Assembly (NCBI GenBank): GCA_000635015.1
Contig: JFMR01000108.1
Span: 1-64,000 of the forward strand
From: Prochlorococcus sp. scB243_498I20
GTDB taxonomy: Bacteria; Cyanobacteriota; Cyanobacteriia; PCC-6307; Cyanobiaceae
Direction of reading: 5' to 3'
Length of the DNA: 64,000 bases
The notes under the pieces are model-generated. The model ran no database searches, was not told the DNA's origin, and was given only the letters and a program-made list of their open reading frames with translations. A program made the position numbers and the translations under genes. Positions 1-9,301 of the stretch are shown piece after piece. Within the stretch, counting starts at the first letter, position 1. Each line of letters begins with the position of its first letter.

Positions 1-26
1 AGTTTTAAAAAAGAACTATTATTTAT

Positions 27-200
27 ATGAATTTCTCAGAAATTCCAGAAAACCCTTTTATTTTTTTATCTTGGGTGACTGCAATAGGGCTGTTTATAAG
101 TCTATCTGAAGCAACGATTAAGATAAAACTTGAGAAGAGAAACAGTTATCGAAAAAGGTTAGAACTAATAAATAGTCTCTATCCTAAAAAGTTAGCTTGA
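27..200 (+). CDS. small single-helix membrane protein (57 aa)
   Basis: A 57-codon frame from ATG to TGA. The N-terminal half holds one hydrophobic segment (about residues 11-27), followed by a very basic tail that ends in the residues LYPKKLA. The tail resembles the end of the 78-residue protein at 10720-10956 (ESLYPSNKK), so the two may be distant relatives. The last 9 bases overlap the 3' end of the convergent DoxX gene. No function is recognised. It could be spurious, but its layout (one helix, basic tail) matches many small cyanobacterial proteins. Confidence 0.5.
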   Translation: MNFSEIPENPFIFLSWVTAIGLFISLSEATIKIKLEKRNSYRKRLELINSLYPKKLA

Positions 201-743
201 AGTATCTGAGAGTATGTTCGCTTGTAGAAATTGAAATAAACCACCTTTGCTTGTTTCTTCTTTAACTTCAACTTGCTTGGAAGATTTTGCTTTTGTTGAG
301 GGTATAATTTCCTCTTCATCTTCTGATTTCAAAATTCTGATAATTACTTCATCTAACGAGAAATTACCAGGCCCTGTTAATGCAATTGAAGTTGCTGAAG
401 CAAAATACAAAAGTAAAAGCTCGAGTAAGAAAATATTAAAACCTGAAGTAACAAGTGCATGATATATAGCCACAGAAATTGTTCCAACAATTGCTAAAGC
501 TCCGAATCTTGTAGCTAAGCCGATAATTAGTAACCAACTACCACCTATTTCTGAGAATGCCGCTATGTAAGATAAAAATATTGGGAATGGAAGATGAAGT
601 GGTCTGACAAAAGCATCAGCGAAATTCTCTATATTTGCTAACTTCTCATAACCATGATGAATAAGAACAGTCCCAGTTATAACTCTAAGAATTAATAAAG
701 CAGTATCTTTGCTAAACGACTTGGTAAGAATTGTTGAAAGCAC
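192..743 (-). CDS. DoxX family membrane protein
   Basis: The 183-residue product has about four membrane segments in its first 130 residues and the DoxX-like opening with RVITGTVLIHHGYEKL near residues 20-35. DoxX proteins are small inner-membrane proteins often linked to redox or thiol stress; the substrate is not known. The last 45 residues are a charged tail (acidic run SEDEEEE-like, then Ser/Lys-rich) that the core family lacks. It stands alone, convergent with the small gene at 27-200. Family assignment is good, the exact role unknown. Confidence 0.82.
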   Translation of the reverse strand: MLSTILTKSFSKDTALLILRVITGTVLIHHGYEKLANIENFADAFVRPLHLPFPIFLSYIAAFSEIGGSWLLIIGLATRFGALAIVGTISVAIYHALVTSGFNIFLLELLLLYFASATSIALTGPGNFSLDEVIIRILKSEDEEEIIPSTKAKSSKQVEVKEETSKGGLFQFLQANILSDTSS

Positions 744-877
744 TATAAAAAAATTATCCTTAAGTAAAAATAACTAGTTACAGTATCCATCGTGGATTAA
801 AGAGCAAAAGTCGCACCTAAATAAGTATTTATACTTACTTATAAAAAGGTTATTTTCTGATTTGGAATTCAACAAAG

Positions 878-2032
878 TTAAAAATTATTTTTTGAATAAT
901 TTTCTAATATTCTCTGATTGATTTTCGGAATATTTTCTTTAAATTTAAAAAACCCTTTTTTTGCAAATTTCCAAGCAAATAAATCTTCATCCCTCACAAG
1001 ATTAAAAATTTTTTTATTGTGTAAATTTTTAAACGCAGTTATGAAATCATAATTTTCTCCTACTCCAGGATAAATAATGTCTATTTCGTTTGTATTTTTA
1101 AAAGTATTTTCCAGTGAATAAGGATCAATCTGTTCAAGATTATCAAAATGCTCTACAAATTCAGAGACCAAATCTTGTTTGAATTTCAATACAGATTCAG
1201 ACAATTTAATTTGTCTTTGTTCATTTTTCAAAAGGATAATAAATACTTTTTTATAGCTTGTAAGTAAATTTTTATGGGTTGCAAGGTGCAGATCATTTTC
1301 AAACATAATCAGATTATCTGATTTAGGATCCATATCATTTTTATAAATCTCATCTTCAAATGGTATTTGATTAGATTCTTCAAGAAAAATTTGTTGATTA
1401 CTTATTTTTTCTACATTAAATCTATTATTTGAAAACTTTTTGAGGTTTGATGATGAAAAAAGATATTGTTTTCCCTTCGTTTGCAATCCTCCGACCCATC
1501 TCCAGCTAAGGAGATTAGATGAAGCATCTCCATCAAAAAGATATTGAAAGAAAAACTTTGCTCCCAATTGCCATGGGAGGCCTAAATTAAATATCCAAGT
1601 ACTCGCAAACCACATTCTTGTATGGTTATGCAAATAGTTGTACTGCTTTAATTCATGGACCCAAGAATTAAAAAAATCTAATTCTGTATTGCCATTAATT
1701 GCACTTTCATAAAGCTCATAATCAAAATCGAGATTGTTTTCTGAAATAAAATTCCTCCAAACTTTAGGTCTATTTTCCATCCACCCTTTCCAGTAAATTC
1801 TCCAAAATATTTCTTCAACAAATTTAGTAGGATTTTTTATTTTGTACTTACTTTTAATATCATGGATCAGATCATATTCCGATAATATTCTATGAGTAAT
1901 GAAAGGCGATAATTTTGAAACTGAACTTTCGTTATTTGGCCCAAAATCAAAATTTCTTAATTTTGCATAATCACTGATTTTGTATTTCGCAAAATTTTCC
2001 CAGGTATTTTGAGCTTTTAATAAAAATGACAT
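878..2032 (-). CDS. photolyase/cryptochrome FAD-binding domain protein
   Basis: The 384-residue product matches only the C-terminal, FAD-binding half of the DNA photolyase/cryptochrome family. Visible family motifs are SKLSPFITHRILS (about 39-51), EEIFWRIYWKGW (about 73-84), HNHTRMWFAS (about 135-144), DGDASSN (167-173) and WRWVGG (177-182). The N-terminal alpha/beta antenna-binding domain is missing; the protein starts within a few residues of the FAD module. The region after residue 205 does not look like a typical photolyase end. It may be a light-sensing or repair flavoprotein; catalytic repair is not shown by the sequence. Confidence 0.85.
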   Translation of the reverse strand: MSFLLKAQNTWENFAKYKISDYAKLRNFDFGPNNESSVSKLSPFITHRILSEYDLIHDIKSKYKIKNPTKFVEEIFWRIYWKGWMENRPKVWRNFISENNLDFDYELYESAINGNTELDFFNSWVHELKQYNYLHNHTRMWFASTWIFNLGLPWQLGAKFFFQYLFDGDASSNLLSWRWVGGLQTKGKQYLFSSSNLKKFSNNRFNVEKISNQQIFLEESNQIPFEDEIYKNDMDPKSDNLIMFENDLHLATHKNLLTSYKKVFIILLKNEQRQIKLSESVLKFKQDLVSEFVEHFDNLEQIDPYSLENTFKNTNEIDIIYPGVGENYDFITAFKNLHNKKIFNLVRDEDLFAWKFAKKGFFKFKENIPKINQRILENYSKNNF

Positions 2033-2310
2033 TTTCTAATAACTTTAAAAAATTTTTTTTTGTATTGATAGAAATTTCAAAAATTTGCCTTTTAATTGAA
2101 CCTTAAAATTTACTATTTAACTTTTAAGTAAATATGTTTGATTGAAGTATTCAATTTAAACGTCTTATAAGTACATTTTATACTCTTAAATCGCTCTCTG
2201 CGTAGGGAGGATATTGAGTGGTCAATTACTTTTTAGATCTAATTTTAATTTTCAAATCTTTATTTAAATGATTTTTTCTAAAAGATTTTTAAATATTTAT
2301 CAAAATTATT

Positions 2311-3057
2311 ATGAATAATTTATTAGTGAGAGATGTTAAGTATCTAGATGAACAATACAGAATAGGTGAAGGCATAATTACGGATGATGCATTTAAGCAA
2401 CTTGAAAAGCTCTTTATTCCTGTTGATCGAGCGCCTGACTACTTTAATCAAAATAATAAACTTTTGCCAAAATTAGCCAAAGAAGACTATAAAGAATTTT
2501 TGGAAAGTTTATTAACAAAAACAAGATTAAGCATTCAACCAAAAATTGATGGCTGTGCTATTGCAATTAGATATCTAGATGGCAAGTTTAATAAAGCTAT
2601 TACAAAAAAAGGATTTGATGTCTCAAGCAAAATTAAACAAATTAAAAATGTCCCCGATTGTATACCTATCAAACGAGATTTTCAAATTAGAGGTGAACTA
2701 TACGCTACAAACCAAGTTACCGGCATTTCCCAAAGAATTACAAGAAAATACCTCAATGATAAGAAAGGGATTGGAGAAAGTCTCCGCTTTTGCTGTTTCC
2801 AAATACTTAATGGAAGACTTAATCAATACGAAACCCTTAACTATATTAAAAAATGTGGCTTCAGCACCCCTGAAAGTTACTTCACAAATTATACAAGCGA
2901 AATCCAAATATATAAAAAAAATTGGTTAGAGAAAAAAATATTTGCGAAATATCCAACTAATGGGATAGTTGTAAAAATAAATAGTAGGAAATTACAGTTA
3001 CTTAGAGAGAAAAGTTTATCTCAAAATAACGAATGGAAATATGCAATTGAAAAATAA
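2311..3057 (+). CDS. stand-alone NAD-dependent DNA ligase adenylation domain
   Basis: The 248 residues match the nucleotidyltransferase domain of bacterial NAD-dependent ligases. Motif I is PKIDGCAIAI with the adenylated lysine K78, motif III is IRGELY (126-131), motif IV is NGIVVKIN (217-224) and motif V is WKYAIEK ending in K248. The N-terminus keeps a short Ia-like segment (ITDDAFKQLEKLF, 23-35). The protein stops right after motif V, so the OB fold, zinc finger, helix-hairpin-helix and BRCT domains of LigA (about 670 residues) are absent. All catalytic motifs look intact, so it may self-adenylate; nick sealing without the DNA-binding domains is uncertain. There is no partner gene nearby. 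Confidence 0.82.
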   Translation: MNNLLVRDVKYLDEQYRIGEGIITDDAFKQLEKLFIPVDRAPDYFNQNNKLLPKLAKEDYKEFLESLLTKTRLSIQPKIDGCAIAIRYLDGKFNKAITKKGFDVSSKIKQIKNVPDCIPIKRDFQIRGELYATNQVTGISQRITRKYLNDKKGIGESLRFCCFQILNGRLNQYETLNYIKKCGFSTPESYFTNYTSEIQIYKKNWLEKKIFAKYPTNGIVVKINSRKLQLLREKSLSQNNEWKYAIEK

Positions 3058-3165
3058 TATTAAATAGTACCTTCAATAAGAGCTCACGATACTGACTTCC
3101 AGTATTTACAGTGGAAAAGTAATTAAATTTTGGTTAAATTCCAAAGCAATTTGCAGGATTACTAA

Positions 3166-4095
3166 ATGACTGCCACTATTTCAAGACCTAAAATCTCTAA
3201 CTGGGAAACATCTAATATTCCAATCCTTACAGGCAAAACAGCACTAATTACTGGTGCTAATAGTGGTCTTGGATACTACACTGCAAAGGCCTTAGCAGAA
3301 AAAAATGCTCATGTTGTTATAGCTTGTAGATCACTTGAAAAAGCTAATCAAACTATCAAAAAACTTAAAGGTCTTAATCCTGAAGGATTATTTACACCTT
3401 TAGAATTAGATTTGTCAGATTTAAAAAATATTGTTGAAGTTCAGTCCAAAATTTTTGATAATTTTGAAAATTTGGATTTACTAATCAATAATGCAGGCAT
3501 TATGCATCCGCCTAAAACTCTTAGTGCCCAAGGATATGAAATACAATTTGCAGTTAATCATCTAGCTCATATGCTTTTGACTCTAAAGCTACTTCCAATT
3601 ATTGAAAAAAAAGAAGAATCTAGAATAGTGACGGTGACTTCAGGAGCACAATTTTTTGGCAAAGTTGGTTGGAAAAATCTGAAAGCCGAGAATTACTACA
3701 ACAAATGGGAATCTTACTCCAATAGCAAATTGGCAAATGTAATGTTTGCTTTGGAACTAAATGATAACTTAAAGCAAAAAAATATACTTTCTTTAGCTGC
3801 TCACCCAGGAATTGCAAAAACAAATCTCTTTACTGCTCAAAAACCTAAGCCTGGTCCATTAGAAACATTCTCATTGGAATTATTTAGTCCTATTTTTCAA
3901 ACTGCTGAGATGGGTGCTTTACCTCAGCTTTTTGCAGCTACTTCACCAGACGCAAGGGGCGGTGATCATTATGGTCCTAGATTTAATTTCAGAGGTCATC
4001 CAAAACTATCCCCTACATCTCCTTTCGCCATGAATAAAAAAGAAAGAAAAAATTTATGGGAAAAAAGCCTCGAAATACTTAATAACTTCTTATAA
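3166..4095 (+). CDS. short-chain dehydrogenase/reductase (SDR), protochlorophyllide-reductase-like
   Basis: The 309 residues have the SDR signatures: TGANSGLG (29-36) for NAD(P) binding, NNAG (108-111), a serine in TVTSGAQ (about 159) and the catalytic YSNSK (Y184, K188). The arginine in ACRS after the second strand suggests NADPH. Length and layout resemble the retinol/protochlorophyllide-type 'extended classical' SDRs, but the substrate cannot be read from the sequence. The last 6 bases overlap the convergent gene at 4090-4356. Confidence 0.9.
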   Translation: MTATISRPKISNWETSNIPILTGKTALITGANSGLGYYTAKALAEKNAHVVIACRSLEKANQTIKKLKGLNPEGLFTPLELDLSDLKNIVEVQSKIFDNFENLDLLINNAGIMHPPKTLSAQGYEIQFAVNHLAHMLLTLKLLPIIEKKEESRIVTVTSGAQFFGKVGWKNLKAENYYNKWESYSNSKLANVMFALELNDNLKQKNILSLAAHPGIAKTNLFTAQKPKPGPLETFSLELFSPIFQTAEMGALPQLFAATSPDARGGDHYGPRFNFRGHPKLSPTSPFAMNKKERKNLWEKSLEILNNFL

Positions 4096-4356
4096 ATTTT
4101 TCATTTTTACTAACTTTAGAAAATACTTCAAGATATGTAATTCACTCTCTGAGAGTTTCATAAATTCTGTTAAGGCATCATAATTTTTTTCATCAATTTT
4201 TTTTGACAATTGAATAAAACTATCATGGTTTTCATTAACAAAGCGCTCAGCAATCTGAGACGGAGTTAAACCCTGTTCAATTAATTCGCCTGGAGCATTT
4301 TTCTCCCACTTTTCATAAAACCAAGAGAACCAATATTTTGCAGTATTATCTTCCAT
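4090..4356 (-). CDS. conserved hypothetical protein, WFxW family, copy 1
   Basis: 88 residues, no membrane segment, acidic and helical. It starts near a WFSWFYEKW segment and ends with FMKLSESELHILKYF. The 108-residue protein at 14792-15118 shares this plan: WFKWL near the start, a central P..(I/V)AE.F....N block, and FLKLTECEMYVFRM near the end. The two are therefore probably paralogues. Both overlap the stop of a convergent gene by 4-6 bases. The function is not recognised. Confidence 0.7.
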   Translation of the reverse strand: MEDNTAKYWFSWFYEKWEKNAPGELIEQGLTPSQIAERFVNENHDSFIQLSKKIDEKNYDALTEFMKLSESELHILKYFLKLVKMKNL

Positions 4357-4456
4357 TAATCAACTTTTCTTGGGCGAATACTTTTAATACTGAAGAAAAA
4401 TTTCATGATTGAATTACCCTTTAAACACAATTAATATAAATGCAATTATAAATTTA

Positions 4457-5860
4457 ATGATAGATAATCATTCAAGTAAAAGAAATATTAATCTTGTAAT
4501 TGGATTAGGTAAATCTGGATTTTGGGCTGCAAAGTATTTGAGAAGCATCAATAAGAGAGTAATTGTTTGGGAAAGTAAAGATGGGATAGAATTCTTAGAA
4601 AGAAAAACAGCATTAGAAAAGCTTAATATCATAGTTTCTCTAAATAAAGAATTTGTATTTGAAGAAATTCAACCTTTTTTGAAAGAGATCGAATCTGTTG
4701 TTGTTAGTCCATCAATACCTTATGACCATGTAACTATTAATGAATTAAAAAAAAAGGGAATTAAAGTAATTGGAGAAATTAATGTTGCATGGGAAATTTT
4801 AAAAGACACAAATTGGATAGGTATTACTGGCACTAATGGCAAGACTACTGTTACTCATCTACTAAGCCATATACTCTGTGATACTGGATTATATGCTCCT
4901 TTTGCTGGAAATATTGGTACACCTTTATGTAAGTATGCTCACTCCAAAAAATGTGAAAAAATTGATTGGGTTGTAGCTGAATTAAGCAGTTATCAAATAG
5001 AAATATCTCCAGAAGTAAAACCTAATATTGGAATATGGACAACCTTCACAGAAGATCATCTTGAAAGACATAAAACACTTGAAAACTATTTCAACATAAA
5101 AAAAAGCTTGTTAGAAAAATCTGATTTTAGAATTTATAATTATGACGATAAAAACCTAAGAAATCACTACAGTTCGCTATCAAGAGGGGTTTGGATAACA
5201 ACTAGTTTCGATAAGTCAAATTTTATGTATTGCGATTATTGGATAGATGAACAAGCGTACATTGTTGAGAAAGGGAAGAAATTATTCAAAATTGAACATT
5301 TTTCTTTAAAAGGAATGCATAATCTTCAAAATCTTTTATTGGTAATTGCAGCAGCAAGAAAAGTTGGATTATCTGGCAAGAAGATTAAAGATTCTTTATC
5401 TAATTACAAACAATTACCCCATAGGATGGAAACAATTTATAAAAATAATAATCTGGAAATCATTAATGATAGTAAAGCTACAAATTTTGACTCATCTATT
5501 GCGGGAATAAGTTCAATTGAAGGTCAAATAATAATCATTGCTGGGGGTAGATTAAAAGGTAATGAATATAGTGAGTGGATAAAAGTTTTAAAGAAAAAAG
5601 TTAAATGTGTTTTCCTTTTTGGAGAAAGCTCAAAAGTCCTAAAAATGGCGCTTATTAATGAAGGATTTAAAAAAAATATTTTTGAATTTTCAGAACTAAA
5701 AGAGCTTTTAAATTTTGTTTTTCATTATTTACAAAATAATAGAGTAGGAACATTATTATTCTCACCTTCATGCTCTAGTTTTGATCAATTTAAAAATTAT
5801 GAAGAGCGTGGAGATTATTTCAAGAAACTAATAAGTGAAAAATTAAAGGTTAATAAATGA
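4457..5860 (+). CDS. murD: UDP-N-acetylmuramoylalanine--D-glutamate ligase
   Basis: This Mur ligase adds D-glutamate to UDP-MurNAc-L-Ala in the cytoplasm during peptidoglycan synthesis. The product (467 residues from this start) shows the N-terminal Rossmann motif [12 protein letters not shown], the ATP loop [15 protein letters not shown], and the Mur-type [11 protein letters not shown] segment near the C-terminal third. An in-frame ATG 48 bases upstream (4409) would add 16 hydrophobic, Asn/Ile-rich residues before the Rossmann strand; the shorter form fits MurD better and is chosen. It is transcribed alone. Confidence 0.93.
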   Translation: MIDNHSSKRNINLVIGLGKSGFWAAKYLRSINKRVIVWESKDGIEFLERKTALEKLNIIVSLNKEFVFEEIQPFLKEIESVVVSPSIPYDHVTINELKKKGIKVIGEINVAWEILKDTNWIGITGTNGKTTVTHLLSHILCDTGLYAPFAGNIGTPLCKYAHSKKCEKIDWVVAELSSYQIEISPEVKPNIGIWTTFTEDHLERHKTLENYFNIKKSLLEKSDFRIYNYDDKNLRNHYSSLSRGVWITTSFDKSNFMYCDYWIDEQAYIVEKGKKLFKIEHFSLKGMHNLQNLLLVIAAARKVGLSGKKIKDSLSNYKQLPHRMETIYKNNNLEIINDSKATNFDSSIAGISSIEGQIIIIAGGRLKGNEYSEWIKVLKKKVKCVFLFGESSKVLKMALINEGFKKNIFEFSELKELLNFVFHYLQNNRVGTLLFSPSCSSFDQFKNYEERGDYFKKLISEKLKVNK

Positions 5861-5973
5861 ATTTTTTGTTCAAGTATCATTTCGTAATTTTCAGGTCGGT
5901 CATCACAACCGTTTACCCTCTGGCAAATATTCACTTAATTAGTTAGATTTTGACTATAAATTAACTACTAGCA

Positions 5974-6288
5974 ATGAGTGAATCTAACAATTTACCTCAA
6001 GCAATAAGTCATAAAAAATTAAGTTACTTGATGCTTAAAGCACAAAAAGATTCTCATTTTTCTGATGAATTAGCAGAAATAGAAAGCCCTGAAAAAAGAG
6101 AATTTGAAGAGTTAATCAATAATTGGGAAGCTTCAACTAAGAAGGTAGTTAATGAGTTATCAAAAAGAAAAGAGAATTTACTAAAAGATAAATCACCAAA
6201 TTCTCTAATTGCACTTGGTGCTATGGAAGTTCACCTTAATATGGCTTTGCAAGCCTTAAATGCATTTAATAAAGGAATTGATGGGTAA
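5974..6288 (+). CDS. conserved hypothetical protein (104 aa)
   Basis: A soluble, helical, charged protein with no membrane segment. The middle is rich in Lys and Glu (KRKENLLKDKSPNS), and the end (IALGAMEVHLNMALQALNAF) looks like an amphipathic helix, so a helical-bundle or dimer fold is likely. It is not recognised. The spacer before it (5861-5973) contains a small CGGT/ACCG hairpin (5897-5911) in an otherwise AT-rich stretch. The ATG is the first in frame. Confidence 0.65.
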   Translation: MSESNNLPQAISHKKLSYLMLKAQKDSHFSDELAEIESPEKREFEELINNWEASTKKVVNELSKRKENLLKDKSPNSLIALGAMEVHLNMALQALNAFNKGIDG

Positions 6289-6301
6289 AATAACAGATAA
6301 A

Positions 6302-7036
6302 TTATAAGGAAGGCATCGAAAATAAGAGAAAATCTAAGTTTTTTTCAGTATCTATAGAAACATCATCACAATAATTAACTTCAAAACCCAAGCCATCTCC
6401 AGATTTGAGAAATATATTTGAATTAGAGTCTTTACTTTTTAATAAAAGATTACCTTCTATTATTTGTATCCAATTATATTTATCGATTTCTAATGGCAAT
6501 TTTTTTTCTTTAATTGGCTTATATTTACAACGCCATAAAGAGATACTTTGATTTAGAAAAAGTTTATTATTTTTACCGTCTTTGTAATTAAAAATAAGAT
6601 TGTCCCACAACTTTTCAGTTAATGAAATTTGATCATATCGAGGTTTAATATTTTCTTTTTGAGGGTATATCCAAATCTGTAACAACTTACAGTTCTCATT
6701 TTCTTCATTCTTCTCGCTATGAGAGATTCCAGTACCTGCAGACATAACTTGTACTTCATCGTTGTGAATTTTTCCAAGATTGTTTAACGAGTCTCTATGA
6801 GTTATTGCTCCTTTTGTTACGACAGTAATAATTTCCATATTTGCATGAGAATGTGTATTAAATCCTGCATTAGGAGAAATAATATCTTCGTTTATAACTC
6901 TAATTTTCCCAAAATTATCCCATTTTGGATCTCTATGCTCTGCGAAAGAAAATGAATGCATTGAATGCAGCCAATCTCTTCTTGATAAAAATCTATCATC
7001 GGATTTTCTTATTTTAATAATATTAAAAACCATCAA
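6302..7036 (-). CDS. pirin family protein (YhhW-like bicupin)
   Basis: The 244 residues fit the pirin family, two cupin folds in one chain. The N-terminal cupin keeps the metal-binding set H62 and H64 (in FNTHSHANME), H106 and E108 (in SAGTGISHSE), as in bacterial YhhW-type quercetinases. The typical start with RRDWLHSMHSFSFA and the segment WDNFGKIRVINED are present. The natural substrate is unknown. The start has two Met codons in a row, so the true start may be one codon later. Confidence 0.9.
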   Translation of the reverse strand: MMVFNIIKIRKSDDRFLSRRDWLHSMHSFSFAEHRDPKWDNFGKIRVINEDIISPNAGFNTHSHANMEIITVVTKGAITHRDSLNNLGKIHNDEVQVMSAGTGISHSEKNEENENCKLLQIWIYPQKENIKPRYDQISLTEKLWDNLIFNYKDGKNNKLFLNQSISLWRCKYKPIKEKKLPLEIDKYNWIQIIEGNLLLKSKDSNSNIFLKSGDGLGFEVNYCDDVSIDTEKNLDFLLFSMPSL

Positions 7037-7127
7037 AATTAAATAGAATAAAAAAATTATAAATAATTAGAAAAATATTTGTAAAATTTTTTGATAAATT
7101 ATTCCTAAAAAAAAGCAAATATTAAAT

Positions 7128-7256
7128 TTAAAAATTTATTTTACTCTGAGCCTTATTAGCCTTTATCAATATTTTTTGTGCTTCGTCTCTTGTAAGGCAT
7201 TTTTCTGCTTTTACATTTAAGTTTTTAAGTTTTTGCAGTTGCTTTGTGTTACTCAT
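7128..7256 (-). CDS. small soluble protein (42 aa)
   Basis: An ATG-to-TAA frame of 42 codons in the gap between pirin and the DUF1643 gene. The product is basic and helical: an N-terminal KQLQKLKNLNVKAEKC part and a second helix LTRDEAQKILIKANKAQ. One cysteine (C20). No family is recognised. Codon use looks ordinary for the window and there is no competing frame. Confidence 0.55.
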   Translation of the reverse strand: MSNTKQLQKLKNLNVKAEKCLTRDEAQKILIKANKAQSKINF

Positions 7257-7321
7257 AATTTAACCTGTTCTTAACTGTATTTTAACATAAGTTTAAATTA
7301 ATCGCCTCTTAAACCTTGGCA

Positions 7322-7864
7322 TCAAATCGTTTTTACAGCTTTGAGAATGGAATTATCAGAACAGTATAGAGGATGTATTGGATTATCTTTGATTGTTTTC
7401 TTAATTAAAAGCGGTCCCAAAGGATTATCAAAATTATTTTTTCTGATTGAGTTATATTGCATTATTTTTTTTGATATTCTTTTATTTCTATTTTGAAATT
7501 TTCCTTTGTTACCCCAACCTAACCATAAATCACAATTTTTATTTTCAGACCAGTGTTTTAAGTTTTTATAAATATGATTGTTGTTTAGATAACCTACAGG
7601 GTTTTTGTGATTAAAAAGTTTCTCTGGTTTGCTTGAAATAAGAGCAAATAGATTTATTAATTTTACTTTGCCGTAATTATGATTTTTCGAAATTTTGATT
7701 ATCTTTTTTGTTGTGTTGTCCAAGAAAACTTCATCAGATAATGAGGGATTCAAACCAATAAAGATAATCTCTTTTTTAAATTTAGAAATCTTATAACTTA
7801 AACTCCATCTATATAGTTTGTTAGCACTTATTAAACAATTTCTTTCTAGAAATAAATTATTCAA
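7322..7864 (-). CDS. DUF1643 domain protein
   Basis: The 180 residues carry the DUF1643 pattern: RWSLSY near residue 19, IGLNPS (36-41), then a short acidic loop and LDNTTKKI (about 48-55), and later a WLGWGNKG segment. The family's function is not established; it is found in many bacteria and phages. The start codon overlaps the stop of the upstream DUF2214 gene by 4 bases, so the two are probably translated together. Confidence 0.75.
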   Translation of the reverse strand: MNNLFLERNCLISANKLYRWSLSYKISKFKKEIIFIGLNPSLSDEVFLDNTTKKIIKISKNHNYGKVKLINLFALISSKPEKLFNHKNPVGYLNNNHIYKNLKHWSENKNCDLWLGWGNKGKFQNRNKRISKKIMQYNSIRKNNFDNPLGPLLIKKTIKDNPIHPLYCSDNSILKAVKTI

Positions 7865-8346
7865 CCTAAACCTACACCTCTAGCCATGAGAGTGGCAAAC
7901 AAAGGTATTGTTGCAAAGCCCACTAATTCAGTAGTAATGATAAGTCTGAACCTTTTAACTAGATTTTCAGATATTTCAGGTAACTTATTCTTACTTAATG
8001 GAATGGCCCATAAGATATAGGTTGTTGTTGGATATAAAGAAAGTAATCCCACCAGGATATAAAGAGAAACTTTTATCCAAAAAACAGGATTACCTGTATA
8101 AAAATCACCTCCTTGACCAAAATACTTAACACGCAAAATCCCAGTAACCAATATTGCAACTCCTGCCAAACCGTATACCACGTCTGCAATTATCATTGAA
8201 ATCGTCTCATTTCTATTAAGACCTACTTTGAGAGTCAATCTTTCAAATAAAAGAGAACCGAAACATAATATAATTCCTAAATAATGAACATATGCTACTA
8301 ATGCACTTTTAGCAATTTCACCTGTTAATAAAGTTCCTAATAACAT
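7861..8346 (-). CDS. DUF2214 family integral membrane protein
   Basis: 161 residues with about four membrane segments. Recognisable features are the opening ALVAYVHYLGIILCFGSLL, a conserved FWIKVSLYILVGLLSLYPT segment, and the ending LMARGVGLG. DUF2214 proteins occur across cyanobacteria and the function is unknown. It lies first in a two-gene unit with the DUF1643 gene, overlapping it by 4 bases. Confidence 0.85.
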   Translation of the reverse strand: MLLGTLLTGEIAKSALVAYVHYLGIILCFGSLLFERLTLKVGLNRNETISMIIADVVYGLAGVAILVTGILRVKYFGQGGDFYTGNPVFWIKVSLYILVGLLSLYPTTTYILWAIPLSKNKLPEISENLVKRFRLIITTELVGFATIPLFATLMARGVGLG

Positions 8347-8433
8347 TTTCTAGTCAAAATTTATACAATACTAACCACCAAATAACGAATTTGTTTAGAA
8401 AATAGATTAAACAATAAAAGCAGGTTATTGATA

Positions 8434-9195
8434 CTAGGACTCTAAAAATCTTTTTTGACCATCTTCAAAAAAATCCTTTTTATTCCACACTTCGATTACA
8501 TCTGGGAAATGCTTTTCCATACAATTATCACAAACCCCATGACTGAATCTAATATCACTAACTTTTGAAAGATATTTTTCTAAATGCATCCAATCGCCCT
8601 CATTATTTTTCACTTCTCTGCAATATGAACATACAGATAAAATCCCTTCCTGTTTATGCAAATTAGATAAAGCATCTAGTAAATTTAATGACTTTTTTCT
8701 AAGCTCTAAAAATGAAACTATTTGCTTGGATAATAATTCCATAATATTAAATTGTTGTGTAGTTAGATTTCCTGGCTTTCTGTCTATTACACACAGAGTT
8801 CCAAGCTTATTACCCTCACTATTTCTAAGGGGAAAACCTGCATAAAAACGAATCTTTGGATCTCCAGTTACCAATGGATTATTTATAAATCTTTCATCTT
8901 GGAAAGCATCATGAATAATTAATGGACTATTTTCTTTTATTGCATGTGTACAAAAAGACCAATCTCTTCTAGTTTCTGATATTTGAAGTCCTATTTTGGA
9001 TTTAAACCATTGTTTATCTTTGTCTACCAAAGTCATTAAAGAAATAGGCACATTACAGGTTGTAGCAGCAATTTTTGTAATATCGTCATAACATGATTCT
9101 GGCTTAGTACCCAAAATCCTATATTCTGCTAAAGCTTTTAATCTTCTTTCCTCTTCTTCTTTTTTTGATACAAGATTCTGCATAATCTTCACCAA
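8434..9195 (-). CDS. GAF domain protein with C-terminal CxxC/CxxC module
   Basis: 253 residues. Residues about 38-165 form a GAF domain (CNVPISLMTLVDKDKQWF, FCTHAI, YAGFPL, LGTLCVID). A linker helix leads to a C-terminal module with C189-x2-C192 and C222-x2-C225, with SHGVC before the second pair. Such modules follow sensory domains in some signalling proteins and look metal-binding. There is no kinase, cyclase or DNA-binding domain, so it may act through a partner. The start could also be the Met four codons later (9183). Confidence 0.83.
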   Translation of the reverse strand: MVKIMQNLVSKKEEEERRLKALAEYRILGTKPESCYDDITKIAATTCNVPISLMTLVDKDKQWFKSKIGLQISETRRDWSFCTHAIKENSPLIIHDAFQDERFINNPLVTGDPKIRFYAGFPLRNSEGNKLGTLCVIDRKPGNLTTQQFNIMELLSKQIVSFLELRKKSLNLLDALSNLHKQEGILSVCSYCREVKNNEGDWMHLEKYLSKVSDIRFSHGVCDNCMEKHFPDVIEVWNKKDFFEDGQKRFLES

Positions 9196-9301
9196 TAATT
9201 AAAACTTTAAAATTAAAGTTTCTCCAAAAAACTTTTTCCGTCTAATACTTAATAAAAAAAAGATAAACTTATTGAATTGTTACTTACTGATTTATTACTT
9301 A

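Noticed and set aside
2214-2267. TTG frame after a GGGAGG sequence
   Set aside because: Only 17 codons with no features; the GGGAGG alone is not enough.
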